Source: Allobosea sp. CRIB-10 (GTDB lineage: Bacteria > Pseudomonadota > Alphaproteobacteria > Rhizobiales > Beijerinckiaceae). From it: DNA of 60,428 nucleotides. Numbering within the stretch: the stretch's first letter is position 1; the number at the start of each line of letters is the position of its first letter. Below, in pieces: positions 1 through 7,824 of this stretch. The DNA is taken from assembly GCF_900112185.1 (NCBI RefSeq), contig NZ_FOKP01000032.1:1-60428 (forward strand), given 5' to 3'. The position numbers and the translations under genes were made by a program. The notes under the pieces are model-generated. The model did not search any database. It saw only the letters and a list, made by a program, of their open reading frames with translations, and was not told where the DNA came from.

Positions 1-150
1 GCGATCGGCCATCCCTTCGGCATGAGCGGGGCGCGGCTCGTCGGCCATGCCTTGCTGGAAGGCCGCCGACGCAAGGCGCGCTATGCCGTCGTCACTATGT
101 GCGTCGCCGGCGGCATGGGCTGCGCCGGCCTCTTCGAAATCAATGGCTGA
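1..150 (+). CDS. Thiolase (acetyl-CoA acyltransferase), C-terminal 49 residues
   Basis: This is the 3' end of a gene that begins before the window; it is open from base 1 to the TGA at 148-150. It begins AIGHPFGMSGAR, the GHP(x)G(x)SGAR block that carries the second active-site region of thiolases, and it contains CVAGGMGCAGLFE, the C-terminal block with the catalytic CxGGGxG-type cysteine. The enzyme cleaves 3-ketoacyl-CoA with CoA in beta-oxidation. The next gene starts 3 bp after the stop, so they are co-transcribed. The order thiolase, large and small acyl-CoA dehydrogenase matches pimB-pimC-pimD of the Rhodopseudomonas pim operon, so this is probably pimB; without the N-terminal part the symbol is not assigned. 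Confidence 0.9.
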   Translation, partial: AIGHPFGMSGARLVGHALLEGRRRKARYAVVTMCVAGGMGCAGLFEING

Positions 151-153
151 GCC

Positions 154-1353
154 ATGGACCTACGCTTTACGCCCGAGGAAACCGCCTTCCGCGACGAGGT
201 GCGGGGCTTCTTCCGCACGCAAGTGCCGGCTGAGATCCGCGCCAAGGTGTCGGAAGGACGCAGCCTGACGCGGGAGGACTACGTCACCTCGCAGCGCATC
301 CTCAATGCGCGGGGCTACGCCGTGCCGCATTGGCCGAAGGAGTGGGGCGGGCAGGACTGGACGCCGATCCAGCGTTACATCTTCACCGAGGAGATGTTGC
401 TCGCGGCGGTGCCGCTGCCGCTGCAGTTCAACTGCTACATGGTTGGCCCGGTGATCGCCGCCTTCGGCTCGCAGGCGCAGAAGGAGAAGCACCTCGCGCG
501 CATCGCCAATCTCGACGAATGGTGGTGCCAAGGCTTCTCCGAGCCGGGCGCGGGCTCAGACCTCGCTTCCCTGAAGACCCGGGCGGTGCGTGACGGCGAC
601 CACTACATCGTCAATGGGCAGAAGACCTGGACCACGCTCGGCCAATATGCCGACTGGATCTTCTGCCTCGTCCGCACCGACCCCGCCGCCAAGAAGCAGG
701 CCGGCATCTCCTTCATCTTGATCGACATGACCACGCCGGGCATCACGGTGCGTCCCATCATCACGCTGGAGGGCCGGCACGAGGTCAACGAAGTCTTCTT
801 CGACAACGTCAAGGTGCCTGTCGAGAACCTTGTCGGCGAGGAGAACAAGGGCTGGGACTACGCCAAGTTCCTGCTCGCGAACGAGCGCACTGGCATCGCC
901 CGCATCGGGCTCTCCAAGGAGCGGCTCGCCCGTGTGAAGCGCCTGGCGAAGGAAATGCCGGCCGGCGAGGGCATGCTCTGGGACGAGCGCGATTTCCGCG
1001 ATCGCGTGATGAATGTCGAGATCGAACTCAAGGCGCTCGAGATCACGCAGATGCGCGTCGTCGCGGCGCAAGGACGGCGCGGCGACAACCGGCCCGATCC
1101 CGCATCCTCGATCCTGAAGATCAAGGGATCGCAGCTCCAGCAGGCGACGACGGAACTTCTCCTCGAGGTTGCAGGCCCCTTCGCGCTCGCTGCGCCGGTC
1201 CGTACCGGTGAGCTCAGCAATGATTGGCCCTTCGACTACGATTGGGCCGACGCCGCGGCGGCGAGCTATTTCAACAACCGCAAGGTCTCGATCTATGGCG
1301 GCTCGAACGAGATCCAGAAGAACATAATCGCCAAGGCGGTGCTCGGGTTGTGA
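154..1353 (+). CDS. pimC: Acyl-CoA dehydrogenase, pimeloyl-CoA dehydrogenase large-subunit type
   Basis: A 399-aa FAD enzyme that would introduce the alpha-beta double bond into acyl-CoA in the cytoplasm. The N-terminal helical domain (about 1-115) starts MDLRFTPEETAFRDEVR. The middle beta domain has the FAD/substrate motif WWCQGFSEPGAGSDLASL (about 123-140). The C-terminal helical domain ends with IYGGSNEIQKNIIAKAVLGL, where the usual YEGT glutamate motif reads YGGS. It lies 3 bp after the thiolase gene and about 105 bp before a second, shorter acyl-CoA dehydrogenase; such neighbouring pairs form heteromeric enzymes (PimC/PimD). The substrate, a dicarboxylyl-CoA, is inferred from gene order and from overall resemblance. 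An ordinary fatty acyl-CoA dehydrogenase is the alternative. Confidence 0.85.
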   Translation: MDLRFTPEETAFRDEVRGFFRTQVPAEIRAKVSEGRSLTREDYVTSQRILNARGYAVPHWPKEWGGQDWTPIQRYIFTEEMLLAAVPLPLQFNCYMVGPVIAAFGSQAQKEKHLARIANLDEWWCQGFSEPGAGSDLASLKTRAVRDGDHYIVNGQKTWTTLGQYADWIFCLVRTDPAAKKQAGISFILIDMTTPGITVRPIITLEGRHEVNEVFFDNVKVPVENLVGEENKGWDYAKFLLANERTGIARIGLSKERLARVKRLAKEMPAGEGMLWDERDFRDRVMNVEIELKALEITQMRVVAAQGRRGDNRPDPASSILKIKGSQLQQATTELLLEVAGPFALAAPVRTGELSNDWPFDYDWADAAAASYFNNRKVSIYGGSNEIQKNIIAKAVLGL

Positions 1354-1458
1354 CACCAGGATCGACGTCTTCGGAGCCATCCGGGGCCTAGTGGATCGGC
1401 GCCGATCGCCCGGGATGAAAACGCGGCTCGACTGCAATTCGAAGGTGAGGCACGCACG

Positions 1459-2637
1459 ATGGATTTTGACCTTTCCCCCGAGCAGACTCAGCTCAAGGAT
1501 GGCGTGGAGCGACTGATCGGCTCGGCCTATGGCTCGCTCGAGCAGCGCAATGCTCGCGCGGCTGGCCCGCTCGGCTTCTCCGAGAAGGTCTGGGCACAGT
1601 TCGCCGAGATGGGGCTGACCGGCATTCCCTTCAGCGAGGACGAGGGCGGCTTCGGTGGCGGGCCGGTCGAGACGCTGGCGGTGATGGAGGCGCTGGGCAG
1701 GGGGCTCGCGCTCGAGCCCTATTTCGCGACCGTCGTGCTGGGCGGCAGCGCGGTCAGGCTTGGCGGGACGGAGGCGCTCAAGGCTCGCATCATCCCCGGC
1801 ATTGTCGAAGGCACGACGCGGCTCGCCCTCGCCGTCACGGAAAAGCAGTCACGCTACGATCTCTTCGATGTCGCGACGACGGCACGGTCCGACGGCGACG
1901 GCTTCCTGATCGATGGGGCGAAGAGCGTGGTCGTCAATGGCGACAGCGCCGACCGTCTCGTCGTCAGCGCGCGAACGGACGGCGCGCGGCGGGACCGCGA
2001 GGGCATCAGCCTATTGCTGGTTCCCGCGGATGCGCCCGGCGTGACGATCCATGGCTATCCGACTCAGGATGGTGGACGCGCGGCGGAGATTTCGCTGGCG
2101 CAGGTCCGGGTCGGGGCCGACGCCTTGATCGGCCAAGCCGGAAACGGCTTGCCGGTGCTGGAGCGGGTGGCGGAGTTCGCCATCGCGGCGCTTGCGGCCG
2201 AGGCCGTCGGCATCATGGCGGCGCTGCACCAGATGACGATGGACTACCTCAAGACGCGCCAGCAGTTCGGCGGGCCGATCGCACAGTTCCAGGTGCTGCA
2301 ACATCGCGCGGTCGACATGTTCATCGCGCTGGAGCAGGCGCGATCCATGGCCTTCTACGCGGCAATGATGGTCGAGCATGCCGATGCGGCCGAACGCGCG
2401 GCGGCGCTCTCGGCCGTCAAGGTGCAGATCAACCGCTCGTGCCGGCTCGTCGGTCAGGAGGCGGTGCAGCTCCATGGCGGCATCGGCATGACGATGGAAT
2501 ATCTCGGCGCGCACTATTTCAAGCGGCTGACGATGATCGAGAGCCTGTTCGGCGACACGCCGCATCACCTGCGCCATGTCGGCGATGCGGGCGGGCTGGA
2601 AAAGTGGGCCAATCGGCAGAGCCTTCAGGGCCAATAA
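1459..2637 (+). CDS. pimD: Acyl-CoA dehydrogenase, pimeloyl-CoA dehydrogenase small-subunit type
   Basis: A 392-aa acyl-CoA dehydrogenase family protein. It starts MDFDLSPEQTQLKDGVERL and keeps the C-terminal block QLHGGIGMTMEYLGAHYFKR typical of the partner subunit in paired dehydrogenases. The central FAD-contact region is weaker than in the upstream gene (LAVTEKQSRYDLFDVATTA in place of a clear TEPxxGSD motif), as is common in the second subunit. The start is supported by GAAGGTGAGG upstream. It probably forms a heteromer with the product of the preceding gene and acts in dicarboxylate or cyclic-acid derived acyl-CoA degradation. It is the last gene of the operon in this window; what follows is decayed DNA and a convergent gene. 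Confidence 0.82.
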   Translation: MDFDLSPEQTQLKDGVERLIGSAYGSLEQRNARAAGPLGFSEKVWAQFAEMGLTGIPFSEDEGGFGGGPVETLAVMEALGRGLALEPYFATVVLGGSAVRLGGTEALKARIIPGIVEGTTRLALAVTEKQSRYDLFDVATTARSDGDGFLIDGAKSVVVNGDSADRLVVSARTDGARRDREGISLLLVPADAPGVTIHGYPTQDGGRAAEISLAQVRVGADALIGQAGNGLPVLERVAEFAIAALAAEAVGIMAALHQMTMDYLKTRQQFGGPIAQFQVLQHRAVDMFIALEQARSMAFYAAMMVEHADAAERAAALSAVKVQINRSCRLVGQEAVQLHGGIGMTMEYLGAHYFKRLTMIESLFGDTPHHLRHVGDAGGLEKWANRQSLQGQ

Positions 2638-2689
2638 CAGCTGGGAAGCTTACGGGCTCGGGCGGATGTGACACCTGCCCGCGGCCATT

Positions 2690-2896
2690 CGTCCGCATCG
2701 CCCCGTCGAGGATGTTCGCCGTTCCGAGGAAGCTGGCCACGAAGAGATTGGCGGGCTTGTCGTAGAGCGCCATCGGCGTCCCCACCTGCACGCCGAAGGA
2801 GCGCTCGGTAATCAGCCGCCGGTTGCCGCAGACCGACTTCAGCGGCGCCCAGCCATCCTTCCAGCCTCGCGCCTGCAGGATGGTTTCGACCGTCAA
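2690..2896 (-). pseudogene. Fused remnant of an ABC binding protein and an ABC ATPase
   Basis: Read on the minus strand from 2896, about 36 residues (TVETILQARGWKDGWAPLKS and on to TERSFGV) match the middle of an Fe3+-type binding protein like the intact one at 14341-15669. They run without a break into about 30 residues (QVGTPMALYDKPANLFVASF and on to GTANILDG) that match the end of the nucleotide-binding domain of an ATPase like the one at 17523-18620. The junction is near 2789. The permease gene and most of both proteins are gone, so one internal deletion of a binding protein-permease-ATPase operon explains it. It cannot make a working protein. Confidence 0.75.
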
Positions 2897-3318
2897 GCCG
2901 ATCTTCTGTCCGGTTCTTCGCGAGATCGGCTTCCCCGGGCAATCCTACTATGTCCCTTATCGCTCGACGAGCCGGGCTGGATCGAACGCGAAGGTCGTCG
3001 ACCTGTTGCCTGGGTGCAGATCGGGCGTGCCCTGAGGGGAGCATGGCCGGGTTCAGCAGGAAAGCGGATGCTGGTCCTCGCTCAATTGAACTGGCTGAAG
3101 GCAGACGTTCCAGCCCTCGGCAAAGGTTCAAAATGCACTGCTGCGATGCGACGCCAGACCGAGACATTGAGCCGCTGCCCGGAAGCGGACGTTGCGCTGC
3201 TTTGGAAAGGCTGACCTCTTCCGTGAGTCACGGCCGCATCAATGTCTTGCCAAGGAGCGGCTTGGCGACAGCCAAAAAAATGGAGCGCGAGACGCCCAAA
3301 TTGCTCCGGCCAGCAGCC
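2897..3318. other. Non-coding stretch, nothing recognised
   Basis: Between the transporter remnant and the 3' end of the amidase gene. No reading frame on either strand shows family resemblance or a start with a ribosome site, and I see no hairpin with a T-tract. It is probably eroded DNA left by the deletion that made the adjacent pseudogene. Confidence 0.4.
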
Positions 3319-4725
3319 CTACCGCGGAATAATGGGTCCCTTCGGCAAGGCCAATTCACGTTCTATCCAGGCCGCCAACCGGAATAGATCAGCCTCCCGC
3401 CGAGCATGCGACAGAATCTGCACGCCAATGGGCAAGCCTTCCCGCGAGAAGCCGATCGGAATGGCGATGGTGGGCAAGCCCGTCAGCGACCAAATGGCGG
3501 TGATGGAAATCCAGTCGAGATAGTCTGTCATCGGCTGCCCCGCGACTTCCGTCGGATACAAGGTTTCGACAGAGAAGGGCATTACCTGTGTTGCCGGGCA
3601 GATCAGGAAGTCGTGCTGGTCGAGAAAATCCACCGCTCGACGGTACAACTCGCTTCTGGCCCGATTGGCGGAGACGATAGCTTCGCCAGGCTGATCGCGG
3701 CCGCGCAAGAGGTCGGCGGCGACCGGCGGAGGAAATTCGCCGCGATGCTTCTCGAAAAGCGGCTCGAAGGTCGCATAGAATCCCTCACCGCGGAGCACGC
3801 GAAATGCATCCATCGCGCCCCCTACGCCCGGCGCGGCTCGCGTTACGGAAACCCCGGCCCCGCTCAGCATCGCGGCGAGAGTCTCAAGCGCGCTTCGTAT
3901 CGGCTCTTCGATTGGCAGCGCCCCGAGATCTGCCGAGATTGCGACCCGCGCGGGCTTTCTCGGAGAGAGCGCAGCCTTGAGGAACGGGGCTTCGCCGGTC
4001 GGCGCGGTCAGGATATCCCCGGGATCGTAGCCGATCATGGCGTCGAAGAAGAGTGCAAGATCGGCCACGTCGCGCGCCATGGGCCCTTCGACGGCGATGG
4101 TGTCGAATGGGTCTGCCAGTCGTTTGCGCGGCACCCGGCCCGGGGTCGGGCGCAGGCCTGTCACGTTGCAGAACGCAGCCGGAATGCGCAGGCTGCCGCC
4201 GTAATCGTTGCCATGAGCGAGCCAGGCCTCTCCAGTGGCCAGCGCCACCGCTGCACCACCCGACGAGCCGCCACAGGTCAGGCGGCGGTCGTAAGGGTTA
4301 CGCGTCGCGCCATGGACGCTGTTTGTCGTCTGCGCGCCGCCGAGTTCCGACAGGTTCGATTTGCCGAGCGTGATCGCACCGTTCGACTCCATCAGCGCTA
4401 CGGTCCGATCGGACTCGGTCGAGATGCGGTCGCGAAAGATCGAGGTGCCACCGGTATTTCGCACGCCTTCGACGTCATTGTTGTCCTTGACCACGATCGG
4501 CAGCCCGCCGAGCAGAGTGGGCTTCCCGCTTCTTCGTGACGCATCGGCCAGCCGCGCCTGATCCCGCGCACGGTCGAGGCATAGCGTCGGCACGGCGTTC
4601 AGCTGCGGCTCGATGACGGCAAGGCGCGCCGCTGCCGCTTCGACCAGTTCCACCGAGGTGATCTCGCCGGCAGCGAGAAGGTCGCGCACGGCAAGCGCGC
4701 CGAGCTTGATGAGATCATCCGACAT
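3319..4725 (-). CDS. Amidase, amidase-signature family
   Basis: A 468-aa enzyme of the amidase-signature family (Ser-cisSer-Lys triad), expected to hydrolyse an amide to acid and ammonia in the cytoplasm. The first lysine is in VVKDNNDVEG (about residue 76). The glycine/serine signature CGGSSGGAAVALATGEAWLA (about 151-170) gives the cis-serine, and GNDYGGSLRIPAA (about 173-185) gives the nucleophilic serine. Length is normal. The start overlaps the 3' end of the lacI-type gene by 11 bp, so the two are co-transcribed, and both lie divergent from a peptide-type importer. The importer plus amidase suggests uptake and deamidation of an amide or small peptide; the substrate cannot be read from sequence. 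GatA is unlikely because gatB and gatC are absent. Confidence 0.9.
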   Translation of the reverse strand: MSDDLIKLGALAVRDLLAAGEITSVELVEAAAARLAVIEPQLNAVPTLCLDRARDQARLADASRRSGKPTLLGGLPIVVKDNNDVEGVRNTGGTSIFRDRISTESDRTVALMESNGAITLGKSNLSELGGAQTTNSVHGATRNPYDRRLTCGGSSGGAAVALATGEAWLAHGNDYGGSLRIPAAFCNVTGLRPTPGRVPRKRLADPFDTIAVEGPMARDVADLALFFDAMIGYDPGDILTAPTGEAPFLKAALSPRKPARVAISADLGALPIEEPIRSALETLAAMLSGAGVSVTRAAPGVGGAMDAFRVLRGEGFYATFEPLFEKHRGEFPPPVAADLLRGRDQPGEAIVSANRARSELYRRAVDFLDQHDFLICPATQVMPFSVETLYPTEVAGQPMTDYLDWISITAIWSLTGLPTIAIPIGFSREGLPIGVQILSHARREADLFRLAAWIERELALPKGPIIPR

Positions 4726-5746
4726 GGGCAGGTCGTCCGGTTGCGGGCATGCCGCAGGAGCGGCGGATATGGAGGCGCGGCGCCATCACGCTGGTCGTTC
4801 CGGGCCCCTGCAAGGAGCCGGAGAGTCGCCGGAGCAAAAGATCGAGCGCCGCTTCGCCCATGGCGCGGACAGGCTGGGCGACGGCGCTGAGCTGGGGCGA
4901 GACCGCCTCCGCCCAGGGAAGATCGTCGATACCGATGACCGAGATGTCCTCCGGGCAGGCGAGGCCGCGATCCGCCAACACCTTCATCACGCCAACCGTC
5001 ATGAGGTTGTTGGTGGCGAAGATCGCGCTCGGCGGCTGCGGCAAGGCCAGCAGCTCGGACATGGCTTGCTCAGCCGGCTGCTGGCGGAAGGCGCCGTCGC
5101 GGATGAGGTCGGGGTCCACAGATAGGCCCGCGCCCAGCAGCGCCTCGCGATAGCCTGCGAGGCGCTCGGCTGCCGTGCGCAGCACGTCCGGCCCGTTGAC
5201 CAGGCCGATCCGCTTGTGCCCGCAGCCGATGAGATGCCGTGTCGCCTCGAAGCCGGCGCGGCGGTTGTCGAGGACGACGGCGTCGTAACCCAACCCTTCC
5301 ATCGCACGGTCGACGAGCACGACGGGGATCTCCAACTGGGCCAGCAGCGAAGCTCGGTTCATCGAAGCAGCGCCGGTGGGCGCCAGGATGAGCCCATCGA
5401 TACGCTGCGTGCGGAGCATGCGCAGATGCGCCTCCTCGCGCTCGCTGCGCTCGTTCGAATTGCACAGCAGCACCAGATAGCCGCAAGCGGCAGCGGCATC
5501 CTCCACCGCCTCGAACAGATCGGAGAAGAACGGGTTGGTGATGTCGCCGACGATCAGGCCGATCAGCCCGCTCGATCGCTTGCGCAGCGAGCGTGCCCCG
5601 GCATGAGGCGCATAGCTCAGCTTCTCCATGGCGGCACGCACGCGCGCAGACAGCTCCGGACTGACGCGATCAACACTGTTGAGCACGTTCGACACGGTGG
5701 CCACCGACACATCGGCGAGACGCGCCACATCCCGAATCGTTGCCAT
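4715..5746 (-). CDS. LacI-family transcriptional regulator
   Basis: A 343-aa repressor-type regulator. The N-terminal helix-turn-helix ATIRDVARLADVSVATVSNV is the standard LacI DNA-binding domain, followed by the hinge and a periplasmic-binding-protein-like effector domain (from about 60; SGLIGLIVGDITNPFFSDLF). I place the start at the ATG before ATIRDVAR (5746), not the longer frame that begins at 5770, because LacI proteins start directly with the HTH. Two LacI-type palindromes lie in the divergent intergenic region, one of them 12 bp upstream of this start, so autoregulation and control of the importer at 5942-9384 are likely. The amidase gene overlaps its 3' end. Confidence 0.92.
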   Translation of the reverse strand: MATIRDVARLADVSVATVSNVLNSVDRVSPELSARVRAAMEKLSYAPHAGARSLRKRSSGLIGLIVGDITNPFFSDLFEAVEDAAAACGYLVLLCNSNERSEREEAHLRMLRTQRIDGLILAPTGAASMNRASLLAQLEIPVVLVDRAMEGLGYDAVVLDNRRAGFEATRHLIGCGHKRIGLVNGPDVLRTAAERLAGYREALLGAGLSVDPDLIRDGAFRQQPAEQAMSELLALPQPPSAIFATNNLMTVGVMKVLADRGLACPEDISVIGIDDLPWAEAVSPQLSAVAQPVRAMGEAALDLLLRRLSGSLQGPGTTSVMAPRLHIRRSCGMPATGRPAHVG

Positions 5747-5757
5747 CCATCCCTCGA

Positions 5758-5769
5758 TGAAACGGTTCA
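5758..5769. promoter_or_regulatory. Candidate LacI-family operator, regulator side
   Basis: TGAAACGGTTCA is a near-perfect palindrome around a central CG, the form bound by LacI/GalR proteins. It lies 12 bp upstream of the regulator's ATG, where binding would block its own transcription. Assignment is by form and position only. Confidence 0.45.
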
Positions 5770-5865
5770 AACTTAGCTTCAGCTTTGCGGATCAAAATGC
5801 ATTTCGCAAGCAGGAAGTCGAAAATCACGGCCTCTTGCGGTCGGCTCTTCTCTGTGAGAGCTTGA

Positions 5866-5879
5866 TTGAAACGTTACAA
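5866..5879. promoter_or_regulatory. Candidate LacI-family operator, importer side
   Basis: TTGAAACGTTACAA is a near-palindrome around a central CG and shares the GAAACG half with the site at 5758-5769. It lies about 65 bp upstream of the first permease gene, a position suited to repression of the importer by the divergent LacI protein. Confidence 0.5.
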
Positions 5880-5941
5880 AAATCCTGAGGGAGCCGGACC
5901 GTGTGGGAGCGATTGTCCGCAGCAGAAGGCTCTGCGAAGCC

Positions 5942-6883
5942 ATGATGTCCTATGTGCTGCGCCGGATTGCCGCGACCGTACCCGTACTCGCCTTCGTCGG
6001 CCTCTTCGTGTTCTTCCTGCTGCGGCTGACGCCGGGCGACCCGGCGATCCTCATCGCCGGCGATCAGGCCACGACCGAGCAGATCGCCTCGATCAGGGGC
6101 CAACTCGGCCTCGACAAGCCGTTGACCGAACAGTTCCTCGCCTGGGCGGGCCAGATTGCGCAGGGCAATCTCGGCCGCTCGGTCTTTTCCGACATGGAGG
6201 TGACCCGGCTGATCGGCATGCGGATCGAGCCGACCGCGATGCTGGCGCTGGTCGCGATCGTGATGGCGCTCGCCATCGCGCTGCCGCTCGGCACGCTGAG
6301 CGCGCTCAAGGCCGGCAGCCGGACGGACCGGGCGGTGATGGCATTCGCGATGGTCGGCTTCTCCTCTCCGGTCTTCGTCGTCGCCTTCCTGCTGGTCTAC
6401 GTCTTCGCGCTGTCGCTCGGCTGGTTCCCGACGCAAGGCTATGTGCCGCTGTCGCAAGGGATTCTGCCCTGCCTGAACAGCCTCGTCCTGCCGGGGCTGG
6501 CGCTCGCCATGCTCTATGCGGCGCTGCTGGCGCGCGTCATGCGCGCGAGCCTGCTTGAGGTGCTTTCGGAGGACTATGTCCGGACGGCCCATGCCAAGGG
6601 CATGAAGCCGCGGCGCGTCGTGCTGCGCCATGCCTTGAAGAACGCCGCAATCCCGGTCGTGACCGTCGTCGGCGTCGGCATCGCCGCCTTGCTCGGCGGC
6701 GTGGTGGTGACCGAGACCGTGTTCAACATCCCGGGCCTGGGACGACTGACGACTGATGCCATCCTGAGACGGGACTATCCCGTGGTGCAGGGGCTCATCC
6801 TCGTCTTCTCGCTCGTCTATGTCACCGTCAACCTGCTGGTCGATCTCAGCTATGTGCTGTTCGATCCGCGCATCCGCTATTGA
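5942..6883 (+). CDS. ABC importer permease, dipeptide/oligopeptide DppB type
   Basis: A 313-aa inner-membrane permease of the DppB/OppB family. It starts MMSYVLRRIAATVPVLAFVG, with the first membrane helix typical of DppB, then the extracytoplasmic loop with RGQLGLDKPLTEQF, and the cytoplasmic EAA-like motif around YVRTAHAKGMKPRRVVLRHA. It ends with the family signature DLSYVLFDPRIRY. I start it at 5942; an in-frame start at 5903 would add 13 residues without resemblance. The second permease follows 13 bp later and a binding protein after that. No ATPase gene is in this operon, so dppD/dppF-type subunits must come from elsewhere. Confidence 0.9.
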   Translation: MMSYVLRRIAATVPVLAFVGLFVFFLLRLTPGDPAILIAGDQATTEQIASIRGQLGLDKPLTEQFLAWAGQIAQGNLGRSVFSDMEVTRLIGMRIEPTAMLALVAIVMALAIALPLGTLSALKAGSRTDRAVMAFAMVGFSSPVFVVAFLLVYVFALSLGWFPTQGYVPLSQGILPCLNSLVLPGLALAMLYAALLARVMRASLLEVLSEDYVRTAHAKGMKPRRVVLRHALKNAAIPVVTVVGVGIAALLGGVVVTETVFNIPGLGRLTTDAILRRDYPVVQGLILVFSLVYVTVNLLVDLSYVLFDPRIRY

Positions 6884-6896
6884 GGGCGCCGTGGCG

Positions 6897-7775
6897 ATGA
6901 CCGTGACCGGCTCTGTCGCGCAGAAGGCGCCCGGCCTCTTTCAGAACCTCGGCGGTTTCCTGCGCACCAACCCCACGATCCTGATCGGCCTCGCGGTTCT
7001 CGCGGCCTTCACCAGCGTCGCGCTGATCGCGCCCTACATCCTGCCCGATCCGGTCCGGGTCAATCCGATCCAGCGTTTGCGGCCGCCTGGCATCGACCAT
7101 TGGTTCGGCACCGACCAGCTCGGGCGCTCCACCTTGTCGCGTACGCTGAACGGCACCCGGATATCGCTGACGATCGGCGCGCTCGTCACGATCCTGACGG
7201 TGACCTTCGGGCTTTTTATCGGGCTCGTCGCCGGTTTCGTCCGATGGCTGGACGGAACGGTGATGCGGATCATGGACGGCCTCATGGCCATCCCCGGCAT
7301 TCTCCTGGCCATCGCGCTGATGTCGCTGTTCGGCTCCAGCGTCCAGAACGTGGTGATCGCGATCAGCATCGCGGAAATCCCGCGCATGGCCCGCGTCGTC
7401 CGCTCTTCCGTGCTGGTGCTGCGCGAGCAGACCTATGTCGAGGCGGCGATCACCAACGGCGCGAGCCTGCCGCGGATGCTGCTGCGCCACATCCTGCCCA
7501 ATGCGGCTGCGCCCGTGATCGTTCAAGCGACCTACGTCTTCGCCTCGGCGATGATCGTGGAATCGATCCTGTCCTTCCTCGGAGCCGGCACGCCACCGAC
7601 GATCCCGAGCTGGGGAAACATGCTGGCCGAGGCCCGCCCCTTCATGCAACGCGCGCCCTGGATGATCGCTTTTCCGGGCGTGGCGCTCGCGCTGCTCGTT
7701 CTGACGGTCAACGTGCTCGGCGACGCCTTGCGCGACGCCATCGATCCTCGCCTCGCCCGCAAGCTCAGGGTTTGA
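6897..7775 (+). CDS. ABC importer permease, dipeptide/oligopeptide DppC type
   Basis: A 292-aa inner-membrane permease and partner of the preceding DppB-like protein. It has the DppC hallmark HWFGTDQLGRSTLSRTLNGT (about 67-86) after the first helix, the EAA loop (REQTYVEAAITNGASLPRML) and the C-terminal motif SFLGAGTPPTIPSWGNMLAE. It ends in DALRDAIDPRLARK, typical for the family. I use ATG 6897; an upstream GTG at 6891 is possible. The gene lies 13 bp after the dppB-like gene and 49 bp before the binding protein. Confidence 0.9.
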   Translation: MTVTGSVAQKAPGLFQNLGGFLRTNPTILIGLAVLAAFTSVALIAPYILPDPVRVNPIQRLRPPGIDHWFGTDQLGRSTLSRTLNGTRISLTIGALVTILTVTFGLFIGLVAGFVRWLDGTVMRIMDGLMAIPGILLAIALMSLFGSSVQNVVIAISIAEIPRMARVVRSSVLVLREQTYVEAAITNGASLPRMLLRHILPNAAAPVIVQATYVFASAMIVESILSFLGAGTPPTIPSWGNMLAEARPFMQRAPWMIAFPGVALALLVLTVNVLGDALRDAIDPRLARKLRV

Positions 7776-7824
7776 GGCCGCGCATAACAACAAGAACCCG
7801 GAACAATCCATAGGGAGGAAAACG

